Shown here: in pieces, positions 8,825-16,535 of the stretch
Numbering within the stretch: the stretch's first letter is position 1
Layout: each line of letters opens with the position of its first letter
NCBI RefSeq assembly: GCF_003814745.1
Contig: NZ_RKRD01000002.1
Span: 124,001-188,000, forward strand
Direction of reading: 5' to 3'
DNA from: Hydrogenoanaerobacterium saccharovorans
GTDB taxonomy: Bacteria > Bacillota > Clostridia > Oscillospirales > Ruminococcaceae
DNA length: 64,000 nt
The notes under the pieces: model-generated
What the model was told of the DNA's origin: nothing
What the model saw: only the letters and a program-made list of their open reading frames with translations
Databases searched by the model: none
Program-made: the position numbers and the translations under genes

Positions 8825-8923
8825 CCACCCGATCATCGTGCAGGCTGTTATAAACTGAATCGTTGAAACAGAAAATGCGCAGTTACATAGATGCGCAGTT
8901 GAAAGTAAAGGGAAGGAGTAATG

Positions 8924-8946
8924 TTGTCGGGATCTTTCCCCGCCAA
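8924..8946 (+). promoter_or_regulatory. Hairpin between the Shine-Dalgarno and start codon of livH
   Basis: GGAAGGAG (8911-8918) is followed by TTG-T-CGGG (8924-8931) pairing with CCCG-C-CAA (8939-8946), seven pairs with one mismatch and a seven-base loop. The GTG at 8949 would be about 7 bases from the Shine-Dalgarno with the stem folded, against 30 in linear sequence. Confidence 0.5.
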
Positions 8947-8948
8947 CC

Positions 8949-9833
8949 GTGGCAGAAATGATTATACAACAATTATTTAACGGTTTGGCACTGGGTATGG
9001 CGTACGCGCTTATTGCGGTTGGCTATTCTCTGGTGTTTGGTATCCTCAGACTGATTAATTTCTCGCATGGTTCCATCTACGCCTTTGGTGCACATATGGC
9101 TCTTTTGTTTGTTGGGATGAACTTTGGTATTCTTCCGGCAATCGCGCTGAGTATTTTGTTTACCGGCTTGCTTGGTGTAGTTATTGACAAAACCGCATTG
9201 GAGCCCCTCAGAAAGAAAAATTCTATTCCTATTGCATCGCTGATTACCACCATTGGTGTATCAAATATTATTCAAAACCTGCTGATGATCTTCTTCGGCA
9301 GTGAAAAGAAAGCATTCCCCGCATTTTTTGACTTCGGTATGATTAGTTTGGGCAGTGTACAAATTAATTCAACACAGATTATTATGTGCCTGGTTTCGCT
9401 CATCCTGTTGGTGTTCCTTACGGTTATCATCAACAAAACCAAAATCGGTCTTGCAATGCGTGCAACCGAGCAGAATGCAAAAGCTGCCAGCCTGATGGGC
9501 ATTAATGTAAACTTTGTTATTTCGTTTACATTCTTCCTCGGCGGTGCTTCTGCAGCAATTGCAGGCGCACTCATCAGCGGCTACTACCAGATTATCTACC
9601 CTACAATGGGCTTTATGGTAGGATTAAAAGCGTTTGCTGCGGCAGTACTCGGCGGCATCGGTGTTTTGTACGGATCGGTCGTCGGCGGACTGGTAGTTGG
9701 TGTTTCCGAAAGCTTTGCGGCTACATTCCTCGGCTCCACCTACCGCGATTCTTTGGCATTTATCATCCTCATCATTGTACTGATCGTGAAGCCTACCGGG
9801 CTGTTCGGTAAGAAAGGTATTACGAAGGTGTAG
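8949..9833 (+). CDS. livH: Branched-chain amino acid-type ABC transporter permease LivH
   Basis: Membrane subunit of the importer, 294 residues, about eight hydrophobic segments. It has family landmarks ALIAVGYSLVFGILRLINFSHG near the N-terminus and a C-terminal KPTGLFGKKG. The start is either GTG 8949 or ATG 8958; no normal Shine-Dalgarno stands directly before either. The strong GGAAGGAG lies 30 bases upstream behind a hairpin, which would bring GTG 8949 to ideal spacing. A 19-codon out-of-frame ORF starting at 8921 overlaps this start but has only two bases after its Shine-Dalgarno. Confidence 0.93.
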   Translation: MAEMIIQQLFNGLALGMAYALIAVGYSLVFGILRLINFSHGSIYAFGAHMALLFVGMNFGILPAIALSILFTGLLGVVIDKTALEPLRKKNSIPIASLITTIGVSNIIQNLLMIFFGSEKKAFPAFFDFGMISLGSVQINSTQIIMCLVSLILLVFLTVIINKTKIGLAMRATEQNAKAASLMGINVNFVISFTFFLGGASAAIAGALISGYYQIIYPTMGFMVGLKAFAAAVLGGIGVLYGSVVGGLVVGVSESFAATFLGSTYRDSLAFIILIIVLIVKPTGLFGKKGITKV

Positions 9834-9836
9834 AAT

Positions 9837-10886
9837 ATGAGCAAAATAAATACAACTAATACAACAACCAATAAAAAAAGCGCTATTTTTGAGATGGAAA
9901 AGTTTATTGAGAAATATAAGCTCCCCATCGGTATTGTTTCGGCAGTTGTGCTGATTGCCCTGCCTTTGCTGGGCCTGAGCCAGTACATTATGCGTATTCT
10001 TATTATGATTGGCATTTACTCTATGCTGGGTATGGGGCTGAACATACTTACCGGTTATACCGGCCAGGTGTCACTCGGCCACGCCGGGTTCTATGCAATC
10101 GGTGCTTATTGCTCTGCATTGCTGTCGCTTAAATTCGGTTTTAACTTTATCATTGCGGCGTTGCTGGGTGCTTCGCTTGCCGCAATTTGCGGTTTGCTGC
10201 TTGGCTTGCCTACCCTGCGCCTCAAAGGCACGTATCTTTCTATTGTAACGCTTGGCTTCGGCGAAATTGTTAAAATGGTATTGATGAACTGGGATAAGGT
10301 TACAAACGGTACGCTGGGCCTTAAAAATATCCCCCGCCCCTCGCTGTTCGGCTTTGAACTTACCCTTTCCAACAATGGTATCTACTACATGATGCTTGCA
10401 CTTGTGGCACTGGTTACCGTGAGTTGTATTGTTATCATCCGTTCTAAAATCGGCAGAGCGTTTCTCTCGATTAAAGAGGACGAGCTTGCCGCAACGATGA
10501 TGGGCATTAAAACTACCCGTTACAAAGTTCTGGCATTTGTTATTTCTGCATTCATCACCGGTATTGCAGGTGCGTTTTACGCTTCGATGATCAGCTTTAT
10601 CGACCCGAACTCGTTTACCTTTGATACCTCTACCCTAATTATAAGCATTGTAATTCTCGGCGGTATGGGTACCATCCGCGGTATGTTCTTGGGCTCTGCA
10701 ATTCTTATTTCGTTCCCAGAAGTATCACGTTTCTTAATGGATTACCGTTTCGTGGTATACGGTCTCATCTTGATTTTGATGATGAGATTCCGTCCGCAGG
10801 GTGTGCTCGGCTGGAAATCGCAGATGCCTTATAAATTCCCCAAGCTTGCCCGCAAGGCAATGGACAAAACAGAAGCAAAAGCATAA
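9837..10886 (+). CDS. livM: Branched-chain amino acid-type ABC transporter permease LivM
   Basis: Second membrane subunit, 349 residues. A hydrophilic N-terminus of about 35 residues precedes the membrane core, which contains LNILTGYTGQVSLGHAGFYAIGAY and FLSIKEDELAATMMGI, both standard for LivM. It starts three bases after the livH stop with CGAAGGTG as ribosome binding site, so it is translationally linked to livH. It forms the translocation pore with LivH. Confidence 0.93.
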   Translation: MSKINTTNTTTNKKSAIFEMEKFIEKYKLPIGIVSAVVLIALPLLGLSQYIMRILIMIGIYSMLGMGLNILTGYTGQVSLGHAGFYAIGAYCSALLSLKFGFNFIIAALLGASLAAICGLLLGLPTLRLKGTYLSIVTLGFGEIVKMVLMNWDKVTNGTLGLKNIPRPSLFGFELTLSNNGIYYMMLALVALVTVSCIVIIRSKIGRAFLSIKEDELAATMMGIKTTRYKVLAFVISAFITGIAGAFYASMISFIDPNSFTFDTSTLIISIVILGGMGTIRGMFLGSAILISFPEVSRFLMDYRFVVYGLILILMMRFRPQGVLGWKSQMPYKFPKLARKAMDKTEAKA

Positions 10887-10913
10887 ATCAACGGAAAATG
10901 ATAGAAAGGAGAA

Positions 10914-10939
10914 GCTGTCAGTCATTTGCATCTGACAGC
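10914..10939 (+). promoter_or_regulatory. Hairpin between the Shine-Dalgarno and start codon of livG
   Basis: AAGGAG (10906-10911), two bases, then GCTGTCAG (10914-10921) pairing perfectly with CTGACAGC (10932-10939) over a ten-base loop. ATG follows at 10952. Linear distance is 40 bases; folded it is about 14. Confidence 0.7.
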
Positions 10940-10951
10940 GACCAAAACGAA

Positions 10952-11722
10952 ATGGCATATTTACAGGTGAATGGTATAACCAAACAGTTTGGTGGACTCC
11001 TCGCCGTTGATTCCGTCAGCTTCGAGGTAAACAAGGGCGAGATCATCAGTGTCATCGGCCCGAACGGCGCAGGCAAAACCACAGTTTTTAATATGCTCAC
11101 CGGCGTATATCAAATCGATAAAGGTGAGATAATCTTTGACGGCAAACCAATCCACAACAAAACCCCGCAGGAAATTGTAGAGGCAGGCATCTCCAGAACA
11201 TTCCAGAACATCCGCCTGTTCCCCAACCTGCGTGTGATCGAGAACGTTCTCGTAGGTACACATATCCGCACCAAATACAACTTCTTCGACGCATTCTTCC
11301 GCACAAAACGCTTTCAAGAAGAAGAGGCAGAAAAAACACTGCGCGCTGTAGAAATTCTGCGCTCCATCGGGTTAGAGAGCAAGATGCACGACTATGCGCA
11401 GAACCTGCCCTACGGCGAGCAGAGAAAGCTTGAGATTGCCCGTGCAATTGCTACCGATGCAAAAATTATTTTGCTGGACGAGCCTGCTGCAGGTATGAAC
11501 CCGCAGGAATCGGAAGAGCTGCTTCGCTTCATCCGCGAACTGCGCGACAAAGGCTATACCATCATTCTCATCGAGCACGATATGAGTGTGGTTATGAATA
11601 TTTCTGACCGTATTTATGTTATCGACCATGGCAAAAAGATTGCGCAAGGTCTGCCCGCTGAGATTGCCAACAACCAGAATGTTATCCAGGCTTACCTTGG
11701 AGGTGTGAAAAAAGATGCTTAG
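10952..11722 (+). CDS. livG: Branched-chain amino acid-type ABC transporter ATPase LivG
   Basis: ATP-hydrolysing subunit, 256 residues. Walker A is GPNGAGKTT, the signature region is LPYGEQRKLEIARA (the form usual in LivG), Walker B is IILLDEPAAGMNP and the switch His is in IEHDMSVVM. The frame is open to an ATG at 10898, but the family N-terminus is at MAYLQVNGITKQFGG, so the start is ATG 10952. The Shine-Dalgarno that would serve it lies behind a perfect 8-bp hairpin. It overlaps livF by eight bases. Confidence 0.94.
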   Translation: MAYLQVNGITKQFGGLLAVDSVSFEVNKGEIISVIGPNGAGKTTVFNMLTGVYQIDKGEIIFDGKPIHNKTPQEIVEAGISRTFQNIRLFPNLRVIENVLVGTHIRTKYNFFDAFFRTKRFQEEEAEKTLRAVEILRSIGLESKMHDYAQNLPYGEQRKLEIARAIATDAKIILLDEPAAGMNPQESEELLRFIRELRDKGYTIILIEHDMSVVMNISDRIYVIDHGKKIAQGLPAEIANNQNVIQAYLGGVKKDA

Positions 11723-12425
11723 TATTAAAGATTTAAATACCTACTACGGCAATATTCACGCACTGAAGGGCATCAACATGGAGATTGAGCAGGGCGAAAT
11801 CGTATCGCTCATCGGCAGCAACGGTGCAGGCAAAACTACAACTCTGGGCTCTATTGCAGGCCTCATTCCCGCACGTTCGGGTTCGGTTATCTTCAAAGGG
11901 CAGGATATTACCAACGTGCCTGCACACAACCTTGTAAAACTGGGCATCAGCTTGTCTCCCGAGGGACGCGAGGTGTTCCCTGCACTGTCGGTGCAAGAAA
12001 ACCTGCGCTTGGGTGCTTATATTAAAACAGATAAGGCGAAAATCAAAGAATCATTCGAGCGTGTTTACGATTTGTTCCCCCGTTTGAGAGAAAGAATCAA
12101 CCAGTCGGCAGGTACCCTGTCGGGCGGTGAACAGCAAATGCTGGCAATCGGACGTGCGCTGATGTGTGAGCCCGAACTGCTGCTGCTGGACGAGCCTTCA
12201 CTGGGCCTTGCACCCAATCTGGTGCTGATGATATTCGAGCTAATCGAATCCATCAATAAAAAACATGGCACCACCATTCTTCTGATTGAGCAGAATGCAA
12301 ACATGGCGCTTTCTATTTCGCACAGAGCTTATGTACTTGAAACCGGACGCATTTCGATGTTCGGTAAAGCATGCGACTTAGCGAACGACCCGAGAGTAAA
12401 AAAAGCTTACCTTGGCCAGATGTAG
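11715..12425 (+). CDS. livF: Branched-chain amino acid-type ABC transporter ATPase LivF
   Basis: Second ATPase subunit, 236 residues. Walker A GSNGAGKTTTLG, signature LSGGEQQMLAIGRAL, Walker B LLLLDEPSLGLAP, switch His replaced by Gln in IEQNANMAL as is usual for LivF. It overlaps the 3' end of livG and has GGAGGTG at ideal distance, so unlike livJ, livH and livG it has an ordinary ribosome binding site. It works as a heterodimer with LivG. Confidence 0.94.
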   Translation: MLSIKDLNTYYGNIHALKGINMEIEQGEIVSLIGSNGAGKTTTLGSIAGLIPARSGSVIFKGQDITNVPAHNLVKLGISLSPEGREVFPALSVQENLRLGAYIKTDKAKIKESFERVYDLFPRLRERINQSAGTLSGGEQQMLAIGRALMCEPELLLLDEPSLGLAPNLVLMIFELIESINKKHGTTILLIEQNANMALSISHRAYVLETGRISMFGKACDLANDPRVKKAYLGQM

Positions 12426-12478
12426 TAACTCGCTTTATTTTTACGTTTGACATACGAAATACAGATGGAGGTCAAATT

Positions 12479-13468
12479 ATGAAAAAGATTATCAACCACC
12501 CCAACCATGTGGTTTCTGAACTGCTTGTTGGTATGGCAAAAGCTCATCCTGAGCTGAAATACACCGAAAAACTGGAGGTTATCTCCAGAAAAGACAAAAC
12601 CAAAAAGAAAGTCGGCGTAGTTTCCGGCGGCGGCTCGGGCCACGAGCCTGCACATGCAGGTTATGTCGGTACCGGTATGCTGGATGCGGCAGTTGCGGGC
12701 AACGTGTTCTCTTCCCCCAGCCCCGACCGTATTATTAAAGGCATTGAAGAAGCAAATAGCGGCGAAGGCGTTTTGCTGGTCATTAAAAACTACTCGGGCG
12801 ATATCATGAACTTTGGCATGGCAAAAGATATGGCTGAAATGGACGATATCCGTGTGGAAAGCGTTGTAGTAAAAGACGACGTTGCAGTACCTGACAGCAC
12901 CTACTCCACCGGCCGCCGCGGCATTGCAGGTACCGTGTTTGTTCATAAAATTGCAGGCGCAAAAGCAGAAACCGGTGCAAACCTTGATGAAGTAAAAGCA
13001 GCAGCCGAAAAAGCCATTGCAAACATCCGCAGCATGGGTATGGCGATGACCTCTTGCACCCTGCCTGCAGTAGGCAAACCGGGCTTTGTCCTCGGCGATG
13101 ACGAGGTAGAAATCGGCATGGGTATCCATGGCGAACCCGGCGTTGAAAGAACTACCGTTAAAACAGCAGCCGAGGTTGCACAGATTTTGCTCGACAAAAT
13201 TCTTGCCGATTACGACTACAGCAACTCTGAAGTTGCACTGCTGGTCAACGGTTTGGGTGCAACCCCTCTGATGGAGCTTTACATCCTCAACAACGAAGTA
13301 GAGAAAATTCTCACAGAAAAAGGCATCAAAATTCACAGAACATTTGTGGGCAACTACATGACAGCACTTGAGATGTCCGGCTGCTCGCTGACATTGATGA
13401 AGCTGGATGATGAGCTGAAAGAATTGCTGGATGCACCCTGCAACACCCCTGCACTGAAAATTTTCTAG
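12479..13468 (+). CDS. dhaK: Dihydroxyacetone kinase subunit DhaK-like
   Basis: Substrate-binding subunit of a DhaK-type kinase, 329 residues. It has the dihydroxyacetone-binding landmarks VSGGGSGHEPAHAGYVG near residue 50 and H217 in GMGIHGEPG, the His that in E. coli DhaK forms the covalent hemiaminal with the substrate carbonyl. GGAGGT stands before ATG 12479, which rules out the longer open frame from 12371. It begins 53 bp after livF with no terminator between, so it is probably in the liv operon. No dhaM or other PTS phospho-donor gene is nearby, so either DhaM is elsewhere or the kinase uses another donor. The true substrate may be a different ketose or carbonyl compound. Confidence 0.9.
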   Translation: MKKIINHPNHVVSELLVGMAKAHPELKYTEKLEVISRKDKTKKKVGVVSGGGSGHEPAHAGYVGTGMLDAAVAGNVFSSPSPDRIIKGIEEANSGEGVLLVIKNYSGDIMNFGMAKDMAEMDDIRVESVVVKDDVAVPDSTYSTGRRGIAGTVFVHKIAGAKAETGANLDEVKAAAEKAIANIRSMGMAMTSCTLPAVGKPGFVLGDDEVEIGMGIHGEPGVERTTVKTAAEVAQILLDKILADYDYSNSEVALLVNGLGATPLMELYILNNEVEKILTEKGIKIHRTFVGNYMTALEMSGCSLTLMKLDDELKELLDAPCNTPALKIF

Positions 13469-13481
13469 GAGGATTTCGAAT

Positions 13482-14126
13482 ATGGGATTTCAATTAACCA
13501 GTAAAGACTATACCGAATATATCAAATTGGCATATGCTAAAATTCACGAAAACGGCGAATATGTAACCGCGCTCGACTCTGCAACCGGTGACGGAGACCA
13601 CTGGTCCAACATCAACATGGGCTTCGAAAGCTTGGTAGAGGCAATCCCCGACCTGGAGACTTTGAATTTGTTCGACTGCTTCAAAAAAATCGGTATGATT
13701 ATGATGTCGGTTATCGGCGGCAGCGGCGGCGTTTTGTACGGCAGTGCTTATATGGAAGCTGCTAAAACCCTCAAAGGCAAAGAAGTGATTGAAAACCAGG
13801 ATATGTGCAATGTTTTGGAAGCGATGCTCAACGGCGTTATGAACAGAGGTAACGCAAAACCCGGCTTTAAAACTATGATTGACACCCTGCACCCCGCTGT
13901 GGAATGTTATAAAGATTGCATTGCAAAAGGCCTTTCTGAAAAAGAGACCGTTGCTTTGGTAAAAAAAGCTGCTCTTGACGGCGCACAAAGCACCGCCGAT
14001 ATGGAAGCAGTACGCGGCAGAGCTTGCTACCAGGCAAACAAAGGCGTGGGGCACCTTGACCCCGGAGCAGTTACCATGTCCTATCAGGTAGAAATTCTGA
14101 TGGATTATATTGCATCCAAGCTGTAA
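13482..14126 (+). CDS. dhaL: Dihydroxyacetone kinase subunit DhaL-like
   Basis: Nucleotide-binding subunit, 214 residues, one all-helical DhaL domain. GDGDHWSNINMG holds the Mg-binding aspartates, IGGSGGVLYGSAY corresponds to the GGSSGPLYG loop, and GHLDPGAVTMSYQ is near the C-terminus. It starts 13 bp after dhaK behind AGGAGG. In the E. coli system DhaL keeps ADP bound and is rephosphorylated by DhaM. Here no DhaM is seen, so the phosphoryl source is open. Confidence 0.9.
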   Translation: MGFQLTSKDYTEYIKLAYAKIHENGEYVTALDSATGDGDHWSNINMGFESLVEAIPDLETLNLFDCFKKIGMIMMSVIGGSGGVLYGSAYMEAAKTLKGKEVIENQDMCNVLEAMLNGVMNRGNAKPGFKTMIDTLHPAVECYKDCIAKGLSEKETVALVKKAALDGAQSTADMEAVRGRACYQANKGVGHLDPGAVTMSYQVEILMDYIASKL

Positions 14127-14166
14127 TTGTTTTTGAAAGAGCAGTCAGAACAGGAGGCTACCCCGA

Positions 14167-15867
14167 ATGTTATTAGCTGAAATGAAGGACGTTGTTACAA
14201 AATTTGCGGACGTGATCTCTAAAGTATTGGATGTAGACGTATTGATTGTAGACAGCAACTTAAAAACTGTCGGCAATACTTACCGCTATTTTGATAAATT
14301 TACCCTGATTCGTCGTATCTCTGTTATCGGGCAAGTGATTACTACAGGCGAAGTGGTTGCGGTAGATGACCGCGCAAACCATAATGCCTGCAAAGACTGC
14401 CCCGATTACAACGAGTGCGAAATGAGCGGATTTATCGGTGTCCCCATTTTTTATAATAATACGGTGGTTGGTGCAATTGCTTTGGTTCTGCCCAAATCGA
14501 AAATACCGCAGATTTTTAAGGATGTTCGTAATTCCGTTGAGTTTTTGGAGCGCATGGCGGATTTGCTTTCGAGCAAGCTGCAAAACAGCGACGATTACAA
14601 CAACCTAAACGTAATCAAGCGCGAACGCGAAGTGATTATGGATTCGATTGACGACGCAATGGTGTCGATGGATGACATCGGTTACATCACTTACTACAAC
14701 AAACGCTTTGAACAGTACTTCGGTATCAAAGAAAGCTGCGTAGGCAAATTCATCAAGGATGTAATTCCGCACCGTTATATTAGCGAATTTATGTCGAATT
14801 ACAACGAATTTTCGGGGCGCCTGATGTATTTTGAACAGAACGAAAATACCTTTTACGGGTATGTTTCTTGCCGGAATATCAACATCAACGAAAGCCGAAC
14901 CGGTATGCTGTTTACCTTCAAATCCATAGGGCATGTCAATGCAGAACTGGCGGATATTGGGTACAACAATACACAAACCACTTTTGCATGGGTAGAAAAT
15001 GGGCTGATGGCACCGCATATTGTAGAAAAAGCAAAACGTCTTTCCATCACAAACAAGGCAGTGCTCATCTACGGCGAACAGGGTACCGGCAAAAAAATCC
15101 TTGCAGAAGCCATCCACAGCTTCTCTAACCGCTCAAGCAACAGCTTCATCAGTGTTTGCTGTGACGGCAGCTACCGCGATCTGCTGGAAACAGCGATGTT
15201 TGGTACCGACCAATTTAACCGTGAATTTTCGGGGCTGGGCAAACTTCAGCTTGCGCACAAAGGCACCATCTATATCAGCGAGATTGATCGTTTGCCTTAT
15301 TTTCTGCAAAAAAAGCTTGCCGACTTTTTGAAAACGAAAATGATTCGTCAAGCAGGGCTGCGTGATGTACAGATTGATGTACGGTTTATCGCCTCGTCCA
15401 GCAAAGATTTGGAGCAGTTGGTTCGCGAAGGGCACTTTGATGATGAGCTTTACTACCGCATTTCAGAAAATATCATTAAAATACCGCCCTTGCGTGAAGA
15501 CAAAGAATATATTGCAGAATTGATTTCTGGCGCAATACGCTTTTATAAAGATAAATATAACAAACCCGACTTAAAGTTTGATGCCGCTGCCATGCAGATA
15601 TTGCAAGATTACCATTGGCCCGGCAACCGCAGGGAGCTGGAGGAAACTCTGGATTATCTTGTGCGAACGGCACAGCGAACAGTTACATGCCATGATTTAG
15701 CCCAGATTAATTTGACAGCTCAAGGCAGCATACCTACAATCCAGGACATGGAGAGAGAGCAGATCGCTTCCTTGCTGCTGTCAAATAAAAATAAAGATGA
15801 GGTTGCACGCATGCTGGGTATCAGCCGTGCCACCCTCTACCGCAAAATAAAAACATATAATTTGTAA
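14167..15867 (+). CDS. AAA+ enhancer-binding-protein-like regulator (DhaR-like), degenerate AAA domain
   Basis: A 566-residue regulator: N-terminal sensor domain of GAF type with a CKDCPDYNEC cysteine cluster (about residues 76-85), a PAS-like domain (about 155-265), AAA+ domain (about 280-500) and a C-terminal Fis-type helix-turn-helix (ARMLGISRATLYRKIK). Walker A GEQGTGK (near residue 303) is intact. However, the GAFTGA loop that contacts sigma-54 is absent (the region reads FNREFSGLGK) and Walker B is YISEID, with Ser in place of the usual Asp. It therefore probably does not remodel sigma-54 polymerase. E. coli DhaR is a related protein that acts at a sigma-70 promoter and reads the state of DhaK and DhaL; a similar role is inferred here from position directly after dhaL. 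Confidence 0.82.
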   Translation: MLLAEMKDVVTKFADVISKVLDVDVLIVDSNLKTVGNTYRYFDKFTLIRRISVIGQVITTGEVVAVDDRANHNACKDCPDYNECEMSGFIGVPIFYNNTVVGAIALVLPKSKIPQIFKDVRNSVEFLERMADLLSSKLQNSDDYNNLNVIKREREVIMDSIDDAMVSMDDIGYITYYNKRFEQYFGIKESCVGKFIKDVIPHRYISEFMSNYNEFSGRLMYFEQNENTFYGYVSCRNININESRTGMLFTFKSIGHVNAELADIGYNNTQTTFAWVENGLMAPHIVEKAKRLSITNKAVLIYGEQGTGKKILAEAIHSFSNRSSNSFISVCCDGSYRDLLETAMFGTDQFNREFSGLGKLQLAHKGTIYISEIDRLPYFLQKKLADFLKTKMIRQAGLRDVQIDVRFIASSSKDLEQLVREGHFDDELYYRISENIIKIPPLREDKEYIAELISGAIRFYKDKYNKPDLKFDAAAMQILQDYHWPGNRRELEETLDYLVRTAQRTVTCHDLAQINLTAQGSIPTIQDMEREQIASLLLSNKNKDEVARMLGISRATLYRKIKTYNL

Positions 15868-15882
15868 AAGGAGTACATGATT

Positions 15883-16365
15883 ATGATTAAAAACGTTGCA
15901 TCTGACAGAGGTCAGCATATTCAGGATTTGAGAGACGCGATTGAGCACAGAGCTACATGGTTCTACTTTTTGGTAGAAGAAGCTATGAAACGCGGTTTGG
16001 ACTACGACTTTGCAAGAGACGCAATCAAAGGCTGCGGATGCTTCCACGGCAACAACAAATACACAAAAACCGATGATTTGAAAGTATTTGGCCCTGAGTT
16101 CATCAGCGAAAATGTAAAAAACATTTTTGAGATGGATGTTGATTGCACCGATGAGCAGCTTAAAATTGATTTCCACTACTGCCCACTGGTATCTGCTTGG
16201 AAAAAACTCACCGATGACGAAGAGAAAATTGCTATGATGTGCGACATTGCTATGGACGGCGACCGCGGTATTGCAAGCACATTTGATGCATTTGAGTTCC
16301 ATCTGGGCAAAACCATCGCAAAAGGCGATGATATCTGCGAAGTTCGTTTTAACAAAGTAAAATAA
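15883..16365 (+). CDS. L-2-amino-thiazoline-4-carboxylate hydrolase family protein
   Basis: A 160-residue cytoplasmic protein resembling the ATC hydrolase family (Pfam ATC_hydrolase): HRATWFYFLVEEA near the N-terminus, GCGCFHG, FHYCPLVSAWKKL, and a C-terminal block with CDIAMDGDRGIA and GDDICEVRF. Characterised pseudomonad enzymes open the thiazoline ring on the route to L-cysteine; the substrate here is not proven. Start: ATG 15877 lies three bases from GGAG, ATG 15883 nine, so the latter is preferred. It follows the regulator by 15 bp and a terminator comes directly after, so it is the last gene of the long operon. With cyuA upstream, a route ending in sulfide and pyruvate is conceivable. 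Confidence 0.75.
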   Translation: MIKNVASDRGQHIQDLRDAIEHRATWFYFLVEEAMKRGLDYDFARDAIKGCGCFHGNNKYTKTDDLKVFGPEFISENVKNIFEMDVDCTDEQLKIDFHYCPLVSAWKKLTDDEEKIAMMCDIAMDGDRGIASTFDAFEFHLGKTIAKGDDICEVRFNKVK

Positions 16366-16384
16366 ACAGACACCGAACAGGTTG

Positions 16385-16433
16385 AAAATACCCCCAAAGC
16401 CGATGTTTTTCATTGGCCGAGGGGGTATTTTGC
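16385..16433 (+). terminator. Terminator of the liv-dha operon
   Basis: AAAATACCCCC pairs with GGGGGTATTTT, with a smaller stem inside the loop. It lies 20 bases after the thiazoline hydrolase stop. Confidence 0.75.
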
Positions 16434-16484
16434 TTAAATTATACAAAACTTCGTCCAAAAGCTCTGCAAGAAACATAGTGACAG

Positions 16485-16529
16485 TTCCCCCCGCATATAA
16501 ATGAGATAAACATGTAACGCGGGGAGGAA
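16485..16529 (+). promoter_or_regulatory. Stem that would cover the spoIIID ribosome binding site
   Basis: TTCCCCCCGC (16485-16494) pairs with GCGGGG-A-GGAA (16519-16529) with one bulged A. The right arm is the spoIIID Shine-Dalgarno, GGGGAGG. A SigE-like -10, CATATAAA, lies between the arms (16494-16501); a transcript started from it would lack the left arm, whereas one from further upstream would be blocked. Confidence 0.4.
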
Positions 16530-16535
16530 CACGCT

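Noticed and set aside
8921..8980. 19-codon leader peptide overlapping the livH start
   Set aside because: Only two bases separate GGAG from its ATG, too few for good initiation, and no amino-acid bias suggests attenuation. The hairpin explanation fits better, but this is not fully excluded.
12407..13336. 309-residue open frame on minus
   Set aside because: Antisense to dhaK, with the low-complexity Phe/Cys/His composition typical of shadow frames.
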